Of a stretch of DNA of 64,000 nucleotides, positions 34,982 to 45,511 are shown in pieces. The notes below the pieces were generated by a model. The model was not told where the DNA came from. It did no database searches and saw only the letters and a program-made list of their open reading frames with translations. The DNA is from Pseudomonas sp. GM79. Lineage in GTDB: Bacteria; Pseudomonadota; Gammaproteobacteria; Pseudomonadales; Pseudomonadaceae. The DNA is taken from assembly GCF_000282495.1 (NCBI RefSeq), contig NZ_AKJE01000032.1:124001-188000 (forward strand). Direction: 5' to 3'. The number at the start of each line of letters is the position of its first letter. Position 1 is the stretch's first letter. A program made the position numbers and the translations under genes.

Positions 34982-35068
34982 GTGGGAGCGGGCTTGCTCG
35001 CGAAAGCGGTGTGTCAGCCACACTAATGTCGACTGACACTCCCTTTTCGCGAGCAAGCCCGCTCCCAC
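34982..35068. repeat. REPIN, GTGGG-first type
   Basis: Arms at 34982-35004 and 35046-35068. The spacer has TGTCAGCCACACTAATGTCG and ACTGACACT, a degraded form of the TGTCAGTCGACAT spacer. It sits between miaB and the phoH-like gene. Confidence 0.95.
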
Positions 35069-35180
35069 AGAGATCGCGCCAGACCATGAATCACATTGGT
35101 CCGTATAAGAGCTTTCGTACCCAGGCGACTGGCGCTATCCTTTATTCATCATAATTGCCCCAGGGCGGCTAAATACGACC

Positions 35181-36197
35181 TTGAACGCACCCATAGAACC
35201 GCATCGTTTCATCCTCGAGCCTTTTGAAGCTCGCCGCTTCGCCAATCTGTGCGGGCAATTCGACGAGCATCTGCGCTTGATCGAACAGCGCCTCGCGATC
35301 GAGATCCGCAACCGCGGAAACCAGTTCGAACTGATCGGCGAGCCCAAGCACACCACCTCCGCGGAAAACCTGCTGCGCCGCTTGTACCGGGAAACCAAAG
35401 GTACCGAGCTGTCGCCAGACATGGTTCACCTGTTCCTGCAGGAATCGGCCGTCGAGGAACTGGACAACCATTCCCCCGCCGAACCGTCCGTCGCCTTGCG
35501 CACCAAGAAAGGCATGATTCGCCCTCGCGGCTTGAATCAGGTGCGCTATGTGAAGGAAATCCTCGGTAACGACATCAACTTCGGCATCGGCCCGGCCGGT
35601 ACCGGCAAGACCTATCTGGCCGTTGCCTGCGCGGTAGACGCGCTGGAACGCGAGCAGATTCGCCGTATTCTGCTGGTTCGTCCGGCGGTTGAAGCGGGCG
35701 AAAAGCTCGGCTTCCTGCCCGGCGACCTGTCCCAGAAAATCGACCCGTACCTGCGCCCGCTCTATGACGCGCTCTACGAAATGCTCGGCTTCGAATACGT
35801 GGCCAAGCTGATCGAGCGTCAAGTGATCGAAGTCGCGCCGCTGGCCTACATGCGCGGTCGTACGCTGAACAACAGTTTCATCATCCTCGACGAAAGCCAG
35901 AACACCACCGTCGAGCAGATGAAGATGTTCCTGACCCGGATCGGTTTCGGTTCCACCGCCGTCATCACTGGTGACATCACCCAGGTCGACCTGCCGAAAG
36001 GCACCAAATCCGGGCTGCATCATGTGATCGAGGTGCTCAAAGACGTTCCGGGGATCAGCTTCACCCACTTCATGCCCAAGGACGTGGTGCGCCATCCGTT
36101 GGTGCAACGCATTGTCGAGGCCTATGAGCGCTTCGAAAATCGCATAGCCGACGAAACGGCGAAGCCCTCTCCCAAGGACACTCGCCCCGATGCTTGA
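35181..36197 (+). CDS. ybeZ: PhoH-like ATPase (YbeZ)
   Basis: The 338-residue P-loop ATPase has Walker [21 protein letters not shown], Walker [11 protein letters not shown] and [17 protein letters not shown]. YbeZ works with the endoribonuclease YbeY in ribosome and RNA maturation. No ATG is available near the N-terminus: the frame starts with TTG at 35181 ([20 protein letters not shown]). No convincing Shine-Dalgarno is seen, so initiation may be weak. The stop overlaps the ybeY start by eight bases. Confidence 0.92.
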   Translation: MNAPIEPHRFILEPFEARRFANLCGQFDEHLRLIEQRLAIEIRNRGNQFELIGEPKHTTSAENLLRRLYRETKGTELSPDMVHLFLQESAVEELDNHSPAEPSVALRTKKGMIRPRGLNQVRYVKEILGNDINFGIGPAGTGKTYLAVACAVDALEREQIRRILLVRPAVEAGEKLGFLPGDLSQKIDPYLRPLYDALYEMLGFEYVAKLIERQVIEVAPLAYMRGRTLNNSFIILDESQNTTVEQMKMFLTRIGFGSTAVITGDITQVDLPKGTKSGLHHVIEVLKDVPGISFTHFMPKDVVRHPLVQRIVEAYERFENRIADETAKPSPKDTRPDA

Positions 36198-36684
36198 GCT
36201 TGACCTGCAACTGGCTACCGAAGCGCCTGCCCCGAGTGAAGCCCAATTCCGACAATGGTGCGAACTGGCCCTGCGCCAGCGTACTGCCGACTCTGAAATG
36301 ACCATCCGCTTGGTCGACGAAGAGGAAGCCCGCGAACTGAACTTCACCTGGCGGCAGAAAGACTACGCCACCAACGTTTTGTCATTCCCGGCCGATGTCC
36401 CCGATGAGTTTCTCGACATTCCCCTGCTCGGTGATCTGGTGATCTGCGTAGCAGTGGTGGAGCGCGAAGCGGCGGAACAAGGCAAGGAATTAAAGGCTCA
36501 CTGGGCGCATCTGGTCATTCACGGCTGCTTGCATCTACTTGGTTACGACCATATAGATGATGACGAAGCCGAAGAAATGGAAGCACTGGAACGAACGTTG
36601 CTTGCAGAGTTGGGTCATCCAGACCCTTATGCGGACGACGAAACAGACACATCCCCAATCGTAACAACAAAGGATTCAGAGTAA
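36190..36684 (+). CDS. ybeY: endoribonuclease YbeY
   Basis: The 164-residue protein has the metal-binding signature [15 protein letters not shown] (three His) and [13 protein letters not shown], both diagnostic. YbeY matures the 16S rRNA 3' end and takes part in 70S quality control. The ATG overlaps the end of ybeZ and corC follows after five bases, the same order as in E. coli (ybeZ-ybeY-ybeX-lnt). Confidence 0.95.
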   Translation: MLELDLQLATEAPAPSEAQFRQWCELALRQRTADSEMTIRLVDEEEARELNFTWRQKDYATNVLSFPADVPDEFLDIPLLGDLVICVAVVEREAAEQGKELKAHWAHLVIHGCLHLLGYDHIDDDEAEEMEALERTLLAELGHPDPYADDETDTSPIVTTKDSE

Positions 36685-36689
36685 TCGCT

Positions 36690-37529
36690 ATGAGCGAAGA
36701 TCGATCGAGCAACGGGCAGAAGTCATGGCTGGGTAAGCTCACCCAGGCTTTTGCCCACGAGCCGAAAAACCGCCAGGAGCTGCTGGAGCTGCTGCGCGAT
36801 GCACATCAAAACAAGTTGCTGGACAGCGAAGCGCTGGCCATCGTCGAAGGCGCCATCCAGGTTGCAGACCTGCAAGTACGGGACATCATGGTCCCGCGCT
36901 CGCAGATGATCAGCATCAAGGCGACCCAGACACCTCGCGAGTTCCTGCCGGCCGTGGTCGACTCGGCCCACTCCCGCTACCCGGTGATCGGCGAAAGCCA
37001 CGATGACGTGATGGGTGTGTTGCTGGCCAAGGACTTGCTGCCGTTGATCCTCAAGGAGAACGGCGACAGCTTCAACATCAAGGACCTGCTGCGCCCGGCC
37101 ACGTTCGTGCCCGAGTCCAAGCGCCTGAATGTGCTGCTGCGTGAGTTCCGCGCCAACCATAACCACATGGCCATCGTCATTGACGAATACGGCGGCGTGG
37201 CCGGTCTGGTGACCATCGAAGACGTGCTGGAACAGATCGTCGGCGACATCGAAGACGAGCACGACGTCGAAGAAGACAGCTACATCAAACCGCTGCCCAG
37301 CGGTGACTTCCTGATCAAGGCCCTGACGCCGATCGATAACTTCAACGAGTTCTTCGACAGCGAATTCTCCGACGATGAATTCGACACCGTCGGTGGCTTG
37401 GTGATGAGCGCGTTCGGGCACTTGCCAAAACGCAACGAAATCACTGAAATCGGCGCCTATCGCTTCCGCATCCTGAACGCCGACAGCCGTCGGATTCACT
37501 TGCTGCGTCTGACACCTATTGCCCGGTAA
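36690..37529 (+). CDS. corC: CorC/HlyC-family CBS-domain transporter accessory protein (YbeX)
   Basis: The 279-residue protein has two CBS domains (about residues 65-185; ADLQVRDIMVPRSQM and MAIVIDEYGGVAGLVTIEDV) and a C-terminal CorC_HlyC domain (FDTVGGLVMSAFGHLPKRNE). It lacks a membrane domain and is linked to cobalt/magnesium efflux and, through YbeX, to ribosome metabolism. It is in the ybeZ-ybeY-corC-lnt cluster, with lnt 15 bp downstream. Confidence 0.94.
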   Translation: MSEDRSSNGQKSWLGKLTQAFAHEPKNRQELLELLRDAHQNKLLDSEALAIVEGAIQVADLQVRDIMVPRSQMISIKATQTPREFLPAVVDSAHSRYPVIGESHDDVMGVLLAKDLLPLILKENGDSFNIKDLLRPATFVPESKRLNVLLREFRANHNHMAIVIDEYGGVAGLVTIEDVLEQIVGDIEDEHDVEEDSYIKPLPSGDFLIKALTPIDNFNEFFDSEFSDDEFDTVGGLVMSAFGHLPKRNEITEIGAYRFRILNADSRRIHLLRLTPIAR

Positions 37530-37544
37530 AAATTAAGGAAAGAA

Positions 37545-39068
37545 ATGCACTGGATGACCCGCCCCGGCTGGCCCGGTAACCTGCTGGCCGTGGCGGCCGG
37601 TGCACTCACCACTCTGGCCCTGGCGCCGTTCGATATCTGGCCGGTGGCCTTGCTGGCGGTCGGTTTCTTTTACGCCGGTTTGCGCGAACTGAGCCCCCGT
37701 CAGGCCTTGGGCCGTGGCTGGTGTTTCGGTTTCGGCCTGTTTGCCGCAGGCACCAGCTGGATCTACTACAGCATTCACAACTTCGGCGGCGCATCTGTAC
37801 TGTTGGCCGGGTTCTTGATGCTGCTCTTCACTGCAGCGATTGCCTGGTTCTTCGCCCTGCCCGCCTGGATTTGGGCGCGCTGGCTGCGCCGTAACGAAGC
37901 GCCGCTGGCCGATGCCTTGGCATTTGCGGCGTTGTGGGTGGGTCAGGAAGCCTTTCGCGGCTGGTTCCTTACCGGTTTCCCATGGCTCTATTCTGGCTAC
38001 AGCCAGCTCGATGGCCCACTGGCCGGGCTCGCGCCGGTCGGCGGAATGTGGCTGATTTCCTTCACCCTGGCCCTGACGGCTGCGCTGATCTACAACGCGG
38101 CGCGCCTGGTGCGCACTGGACGTAAAGGCTTCATCGCTGTCGGCGTGTTACTGCTGGCCGGCCCATGGGTAGCCGGCATGGCACTCAAGGAACATGCCTG
38201 GACCAGCCCCGCAGGCGCACCACTGAGCGTCGCGGCGATTCAGGGCAACATCGAACAAAGCATGAAGTGGGATCCGTCGCAGCTCAATGCGCAGCTGGCG
38301 CTGTACCGCGACATGAGTTTCAGTTCCAAACGCGTCGACCTGCTGATCTGGCCGGAAACGGCGGTCCCGGTGCTCAAGGAGTCCGCCGAGGGCTACCTGA
38401 ACATGATGGGAAGCTTCGCCGCCGAGCGTAAATCCGCGCTGATTACCGGCGTGCCGATTCGCCAGGAAGTCCATCACGAGAAGCGTTTCTTCAACGGTAT
38501 TACCGTTGTTGGTGAAGGCGATGGCACTTACCTGAAGCAGAAACTGGTGCCGTTCGGCGAATACGTGCCACTGCAAGAAGTCTTGCGCGGCCTGATTGCC
38601 TTCTTCGACCTGCCGATGTCCGACTTTGCCCGTGGGCCGGCCGATCAAGCGCTGCTGCAAGCCAAGGGTTATCAGATTGCGCCGTTCATCTGCTACGAAG
38701 TGGTCTACCCGGAATTCGCCGCCGGCCTCGCCGCCCGCAGCGATTTGCTGCTGACCATCAGCAACGACACCTGGTTCGGCACCTCGATCGGCCCGCTGCA
38801 GCATTTGCAGATGGCGCAGATGCGCGCACTTGAAGCCGGCCGCTGGATGATCCGCGCCACCAATAACGGCGTGACCGGCCTGATCAACCCGTTTGGCCAG
38901 ATCACTGCGCAGATCCCGCAGTTCGAACAAGGCATTCTGTATGGCGAAGTGGTGCCGATGCACAACCTGACGCCCTACCTGGAATGGCGTTCGTGGCCGT
39001 TGATCATCAGTTGCGTGCTGTTGTTTGGTTGGGCATTGGTGGCCAACCGGATGGCGAAAACCGTTTAA
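37545..39068 (+). CDS. lnt: apolipoprotein N-acyltransferase
   Basis: This 507-residue inner-membrane enzyme adds the third acyl chain to lipoproteins. The N-terminal half has about seven TM helices; the nitrilase domain carries the catalytic triad: Glu in LIWPETAVPVL, Lys in LKQKLVPFGEYVP and Cys in PFICYEVVYPEFA. AAGGAAAG precedes ATG 37545; a second ATG three codons on is possible. Several lipoproteins in this window (LptE, RlpA, the transglycosylase at 45512) would be its substrates. Confidence 0.96.
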   Translation: MHWMTRPGWPGNLLAVAAGALTTLALAPFDIWPVALLAVGFFYAGLRELSPRQALGRGWCFGFGLFAAGTSWIYYSIHNFGGASVLLAGFLMLLFTAAIAWFFALPAWIWARWLRRNEAPLADALAFAALWVGQEAFRGWFLTGFPWLYSGYSQLDGPLAGLAPVGGMWLISFTLALTAALIYNAARLVRTGRKGFIAVGVLLLAGPWVAGMALKEHAWTSPAGAPLSVAAIQGNIEQSMKWDPSQLNAQLALYRDMSFSSKRVDLLIWPETAVPVLKESAEGYLNMMGSFAAERKSALITGVPIRQEVHHEKRFFNGITVVGEGDGTYLKQKLVPFGEYVPLQEVLRGLIAFFDLPMSDFARGPADQALLQAKGYQIAPFICYEVVYPEFAAGLAARSDLLLTISNDTWFGTSIGPLQHLQMAQMRALEAGRWMIRATNNGVTGLINPFGQITAQIPQFEQGILYGEVVPMHNLTPYLEWRSWPLIISCVLLFGWALVANRMAKTV

Positions 39069-39071
39069 ACC

Positions 39072-39164
39072 TTCGCGAGCAAGCCCGCTCCCATAGTAGA
39101 TCTGCGGTGAACACAGTATGTGTGAACACTCGAGATCCAATGTGGGAGCGGGCTTGCTCGCGAA
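39072..39164. repeat. REPIN, TTCGCG-first type, GTGAACAC spacer
   Basis: Arms at 39072-39094 (last base changed) and 39142-39164. The spacer reads GGTGAACACAGTATGTGTGA with ACACTCGAGATCC after it, a member of the GTGTTCAC group in which the two halves are inverted copies. It lies between convergent genes. Confidence 0.94.
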
Positions 39165-39185
39165 GACGGCATCACAGGCACAATA

Positions 39186-39965
39186 TCAATCGGGGTCGAC
39201 ATCGCCTCGATAAAACAACGAATACCCGATCTGCCCCACCGCCTCATTCATCAACTGCCCGCTCTGCCAGATCGATTTGAACTCCGGCATCCAGCCACCC
39301 AGCGGCCGGGCATTGTCCACGCCTAAAAACCCTACTGGCGCGGGCACTACCTCAAATCCCGCCTGCTGGAAACTCCAGACCGCTCGCGGCATGTGCCAGG
39401 CCTGAGTCACGACCACCACCCGCTTGATCCCCTCCGGCAACAATACCTGGGCGCTGAACTGCGCGTTTTCCCAGGTCGTACGGCTGCGCCCTTCCTGCCA
39501 GCGCACCGTCACACCAAAGTCATCGAGCAATGAGTCCGCCATCAGTTTCGCTTCGGTCGGTGGCGTGCCGTAATGCAGGCCGCCGCTGGTCAGAATCGGC
39601 AAGCCGGACGCCTTGGCCAGGCGCGCGGCATAACGCTCGCGCCCCAGGCCTACACCGGTCGGCTGGTCAACGCCCCAGGCCGGGTCGCCACGCTCACGCC
39701 CTGAACCCAGCACCACGATCGCGTCCGCCCGTCGGCCCAAGGTTGCCCATTCCTCGCGCGCCAGCGGCGGCTCGCGCTCCAGGGCCTTGGCACTCCACTC
39801 CACCATCACTGGCAGGCTCATCAACCAGAAACCACCCACGCCCAGGACGAAACACAACCCCGCCAGCCTCGGCCTTGAGCGGCGCCACCACCAGGCAAGC
39901 ACCAGCAACAGCAATAAAATGCCGGGAGGCAATAGAAGTTGTTTAATGAAATAACGAAAAGGCAT
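39186..39965 (-). CDS. ElyC/YdcF-family (DUF218) membrane protein
   Basis: The 259-residue protein has the exact length of E. coli ElyC. Two N-terminal TM helices (LLLPPGILLLLLVLAWWW and AGLCFVLGVGGFWLMSLPVM) precede the DUF218 domain with DAIVVLGSGRERG, LPILTSGG, SRTTWENAQFSAQVL and VVVVTQAWHMPRAVWSF. ElyC takes part in peptidoglycan assembly at low temperature and in undecaprenyl-phosphate use. Its Shine-Dalgarno is inside a 9-bp hairpin that reaches the ATG. Confidence 0.85.
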   Translation of the reverse strand: MPFRYFIKQLLLPPGILLLLLVLAWWWRRSRPRLAGLCFVLGVGGFWLMSLPVMVEWSAKALEREPPLAREEWATLGRRADAIVVLGSGRERGDPAWGVDQPTGVGLGRERYAARLAKASGLPILTSGGLHYGTPPTEAKLMADSLLDDFGVTVRWQEGRSRTTWENAQFSAQVLLPEGIKRVVVVTQAWHMPRAVWSFQQAGFEVVPAPVGFLGVDNARPLGGWMPEFKSIWQSGQLMNEAVGQIGYSLFYRGDVDPD

Positions 39966-39988
39966 CGGGCATCTCCATAGATGCCCGA
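39965..39988 (-). promoter_or_regulatory. hairpin covering the ribosome-binding site of the elyC-like gene
   Basis: On the minus strand TCGGGCATC pairs with GATGCCCGA around the loop TATGGA. The Shine-Dalgarno GGAG spans the loop and stem junction, and the A of the ATG (39965) is the last base of the stem. Such a hairpin could control translation, for instance by temperature. Confidence 0.5.
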
Positions 39989-40071
39989 AGCCTAGGTGGG
40001 TTGACGCAATGCGACAACAAATGTGGAAGGACTTTGTTTCAAAAAACCATGTTCCATGGCTTCAAGTGCCC

Positions 40072-40392
40072 TTACTTGAATTGCAAAGACCGGACCTTTA
40101 CCGCGCCTTTGCCGGGTGCCTTATCCTTGAGCCAGATGATATTGGCCGAACGTGGTGCCTCGAGTTGCTTCACTGCTGCTGACAAGCATCCGTGCGTTTC
40201 ACGTTCACTACGATCCAGATAGGCCTTGACCAGTTCAAACTCTGCGGGGCTCAAACCACGCAGCTCCAGCTCCAGGGGACGCTCATCACGCAGCCGTCCA
40301 GCAGTTTTGGCCGTATCCAGCGCCATTGCGAGACGGTCTATCAGTTTTTCGTACAGCTCCGGTTTTGTAGCTTTTTGCTGTGACTCAACCAT
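40072..40392 (-). CDS. conserved-looking hypothetical protein
   Basis: The 106-residue protein is charged and helical: KPELYEKLIDRLAMALDTAK, LELELRGLSPAEFELVKAYL, and a basic tail (LKDKAPGKGAVKVRSLQFK). No TM or signal peptide. GAGGTG sits four bases before ATG 40392, a good translation start. I do not recognise a family; from memory P. aeruginosa has a hypothetical gene at the matching position between the lnt and leuS loci. Probably real on the strength of RBS and codon use. Confidence 0.7.
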   Translation of the reverse strand: MVESQQKATKPELYEKLIDRLAMALDTAKTAGRLRDERPLELELRGLSPAEFELVKAYLDRSERETHGCLSAAVKQLEAPRSANIIWLKDKAPGKGAVKVRSLQFK

Positions 40393-43279
<2,887 letters not shown>

Positions 43280-43288
43280 ATTGGATCG

Positions 43289-43311
43289 GGCGCCAGGTGA
43301 TGCCTGGCGCC
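43289..43311. other. 9-bp stem-loop between leuS and lptE
   Basis: GGCGCCAGG pairs with CCTGGCGCC around a short loop. No T-run follows, so it is more likely an RNA processing or stability element than a terminator. Confidence 0.35.
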
Positions 43312-43368
43312 GAGTAAAACCTTTCGGGTCGCTTGACCGGCCCACATGGTTTCAAGGGGAGCAACAAG

Positions 43369-43974
43369 ATGATCAAACGCAATTTGCTGGTGATGGGCCT
43401 TGCAGTCCTGCTGAGCGCCTGCGGTTTCCAGCTGCGCGGCACCGGCACCACTGAACTGGCGATCAAGGAACTCGATCTGAGCGCCCGCAATGCCTACGGC
43501 GAAACCGTGACGCAATTGCGTCAGGTGCTGGAAAGCAGTGGCGTCAAGGTCTACAACGGCGCACCTCACAAACTGGTGCTGACCGATGAGCAGGAAAGCC
43601 AGCGCATCCTCAGTTACGCAGGCGCCGGTCGTACTGGCGAGTACCAGATGACCATGGTGCTGAACTATGACATCCGGGGTCAGAGCAACCTGCCACTGCT
43701 GAGTGACAAGCTCGAAGTGCAGAAAGTCTTCATCCATGACGGCAACAACCTGGTGGGTTCCGACCAGGAAGCCAACGATGCCCGCAAGGAAATGCGTCGT
43801 GAACTGATTCAACGCATGATGCTGCGCCTGCAACAGATGTCCCCGACGCAGTTGGAACAACTGCAACAGACCGCTGATGCCAGAGCCAAGGCTGAAGCCG
43901 ACGCATTGGAAGCGGCGCAGAAAGCTGAAGCGCAGACGCCGCGTCAGTCACCTGTCGAACTGCCGCAGCAATAA
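43369..43974 (+). CDS. lptE: LPS-assembly lipoprotein LptE
   Basis: The 201-residue lipoprotein has a signal with LSAC lipobox (LLVMGLAVLLSACGFQLRGT), Cys19 lipidated, then the LptE fold with LQLRGTG-like text (GFQLRGTGTTELAIKELDLS). It plugs the LptD barrel for LPS export to the outer leaflet. The Gln/Ala-rich tail is variable. AAGGGGA lies upstream of ATG 43369. A strong hairpin separates it from holA. Confidence 0.93.
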   Translation: MIKRNLLVMGLAVLLSACGFQLRGTGTTELAIKELDLSARNAYGETVTQLRQVLESSGVKVYNGAPHKLVLTDEQESQRILSYAGAGRTGEYQMTMVLNYDIRGQSNLPLLSDKLEVQKVFIHDGNNLVGSDQEANDARKEMRRELIQRMMLRLQQMSPTQLEQLQQTADARAKAEADALEAAQKAEAQTPRQSPVELPQQ

Positions 43975-43980
43975 GCCTTA

Positions 43981-44000
43981 CGGGGCGCTCAGGCGCCCCG
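43981..44000 (+). terminator. hairpin between lptE and holA (attenuator or terminator)
   Basis: CGGGGCGC pairs with GCGCCCCG around the tetraloop TCAG, seven bases after lptE and 13 bases before the holA ATG. Only TTTGCCTCTTCTT follows, so it is at best a partial terminator. holA has no Shine-Dalgarno in the remaining 13 bases. Confidence 0.4.
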
Positions 44001-44013
44001 TTTGCCTCTTCTT

Positions 44014-45051
44014 ATGAAACTCGCCCCCGCCCAACTCGCTAAACACCTGCAAGGTGCCCTCGCGCCGGTCTACGTCATCAGTGGCGATGACCCACTGCTG
44101 TGTCAGGAAGCCGCCGACGCCATTCGCGCGGCTGCCCGCCAGCAAGGTTTCGATGAACGCCAGGTCTTTGCCGCCGACGCCAGTTTCGACTGGGGTACGC
44201 TGCTGCAGGCCGGCGCCAGCATGTCGCTGTTCGCCGAAAAACGTCTTCTGGAACTGCGTCTGCCCTCCGGCAAACCCGGAGACAAAGGCGCCGCGGCATT
44301 GATTGAGTATTGCTCGCGCCCGGCCGAAGACACGGTGTTGCTGATCAGCCTGCCCAAGCTTGACGGCAGTGCGCAGAAGACCAAGTGGGGCAAGGCGCTG
44401 GTCGAAGGTCCGCAGACCCAGTTCGTGCAGATCTGGCCCGTGGACACCAACCAGTTGCCGAGCTGGATCCGTCAACGCCTGTCCCAGGCCGGGCTTTCCG
44501 CCAGCCAGGACGCTGTCGAACTGATCGCTGCTCGGGTCGAGGGCAACCTGCTGGCTGCCGCCCAGGAAATCGAAAAGCTCAAGCTGATGGCAGAGGGTGG
44601 GCAGATCACTGTCGAAACCGTGCAAGCGGCAGTAGCCGACAGCGCCCGTTTCGATGTCTTCGGCCTGACCGATGCGATTCTCAATGGCGAAGCTGCTCAC
44701 GCCCTGCGCATGCTCGAAGGGTTGCGCGGCGAAGGCGTCGAACCGCCGGTGATCCTCTGGGCGCTGGCCCGAGAACTGCGTCTGCTGGCCAACCTGTCGC
44801 TGCAATACAGCCAAGGCGTGCCGCTCGACAAAGCTTTCAGCCAGGCCCGACCGCCAATCTGGGACAAACGCAAACCGTTGATGAGCAAAGCGCTGCAACG
44901 CTATTCGGCACAACGCTGGGCGCAGTTGCTGTTGGAAGCCCAGCGCATCGACGCGCAGATCAAAGGCCAGGCGGCGGGTTCGCCGTGGATGAGTTTGAGT
45001 CGGTTGACGCTGTTGATGGCCGGGCAGAGATTATCGTTACCCGCCGAGTAA
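44014..45051 (+). CDS. holA: DNA polymerase III delta subunit
   Basis: This 345-residue clamp-loader subunit opens the beta clamp. Markers include LAPVYVISGDDPLLCQEAAD, LLLISLPKLDGSAQKTKW-type text (VLLISLPKLDGSAQKTKWGK), ARVEGNLLAAAQEIEKL and VFGLTDAILNGEAAHALRML. ATG 44014 aligns with the family start MKLAPAQLAKHL. It follows lptE as in E. coli. No Shine-Dalgarno is visible next to its ATG. Confidence 0.95.
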   Translation: MKLAPAQLAKHLQGALAPVYVISGDDPLLCQEAADAIRAAARQQGFDERQVFAADASFDWGTLLQAGASMSLFAEKRLLELRLPSGKPGDKGAAALIEYCSRPAEDTVLLISLPKLDGSAQKTKWGKALVEGPQTQFVQIWPVDTNQLPSWIRQRLSQAGLSASQDAVELIAARVEGNLLAAAQEIEKLKLMAEGGQITVETVQAAVADSARFDVFGLTDAILNGEAAHALRMLEGLRGEGVEPPVILWALARELRLLANLSLQYSQGVPLDKAFSQARPPIWDKRKPLMSKALQRYSAQRWAQLLLEAQRIDAQIKGQAAGSPWMSLSRLTLLMAGQRLSLPAE

Positions 45052-45058
45052 TGTTTTT

Positions 45059-45190
45059 GTGGCGAGGGAGCTTGCTCCCGCTGGGTTGCGAAGCGACCCT
45101 AAAACCAGTCACCGCGCGCCTTCAGATGTTCCTCGGTTACCAGTTCCACGACTGCTGCGCAGCCGAGCGGGAGCAAGCTCCCTCGCCACA
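45059..45190. repeat. REP pair of the second family (GTGGCGAGGGAGC type)
   Basis: Arms 45059-45082 and about 45167-45190 are inverted copies carrying GTGGCGAGGGAGCTTGCTCC. The spacer of about 84 bp is longer than in the main REPIN family. It sits between holA and arfA. Confidence 0.9.
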
Positions 45191-45284
45191 GGTATCATTT
45201 CCTACACATCGTAGGGACTAGACAGAACCCTTGCTTCGGCAGATTATTCCCCCCGCAAAACCCACTCACTTGCGAGAGACCATC

Positions 45285-45449
45285 ATGAGCAAAAAGCCAT
45301 CCAAACATGGCCCCAACAAAGCCAAATCCATCATCGCCCAGCCACTGTTCCGTAGCCGCCAGGAACGAGCCGGCAAGGGCAAAGGCAGCTACCGCCGCGA
45401 AGCCTTCCAGTCTAACAGCTGGGAGGCTTCTTACTTTCTGGCAGCCTGA
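45285..45449 (+). CDS. arfA: alternative ribosome-rescue factor A
   Basis: The 54-residue product has the ArfA pattern PLFRSRQERAGKGKGSYRRE followed by N-x-WEAS (SNSWEAS). ArfA rescues ribosomes stalled on mRNAs without a stop codon, recruiting RF2 when tmRNA is short. An internal 12-bp hairpin (45399-45430) lies over codons 39-49, as in the E. coli gene, where cleavage or termination makes the mRNA non-stop so that only truncated ArfA is made when tmRNA fails. The full-length product ends YFLAA, resembling the ssrA degron. CGAGAG precedes ATG 45285. Confidence 0.9.
   Translation: MSKKPSKHGPNKAKSIIAQPLFRSRQERAGKGKGSYRREAFQSNSWEASYFLAA
45399..45430 (+). promoter_or_regulatory. arfA intragenic hairpin (RNase III site or internal terminator)
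   Basis: GAAGCCTTCCAG (45399-45410) pairs with CTGGGAGGCTTC (45419-45430), 12 bp with one G-U, loop TCTAACAG, then TTACTTTCT. A second, mutually exclusive hairpin can form from GGCTT (45425) with AAGCC (45455) plus CTTTC with GAAAG, spanning the stop codon. Confidence 0.8.
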
Positions 45450-45511
45450 AAGGCAAGCCAGCGCTCAACATGTTAAGGTCTGCACCTGATTCGTATCCTC
45501 TGGACCTGTGC

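Noticed and set aside
33632..35068. A 478-codon minus-strand frame opposite miaB
   Set aside because: miaB shows its cluster motifs in the plus frame; the minus frame begins inside a REPIN.
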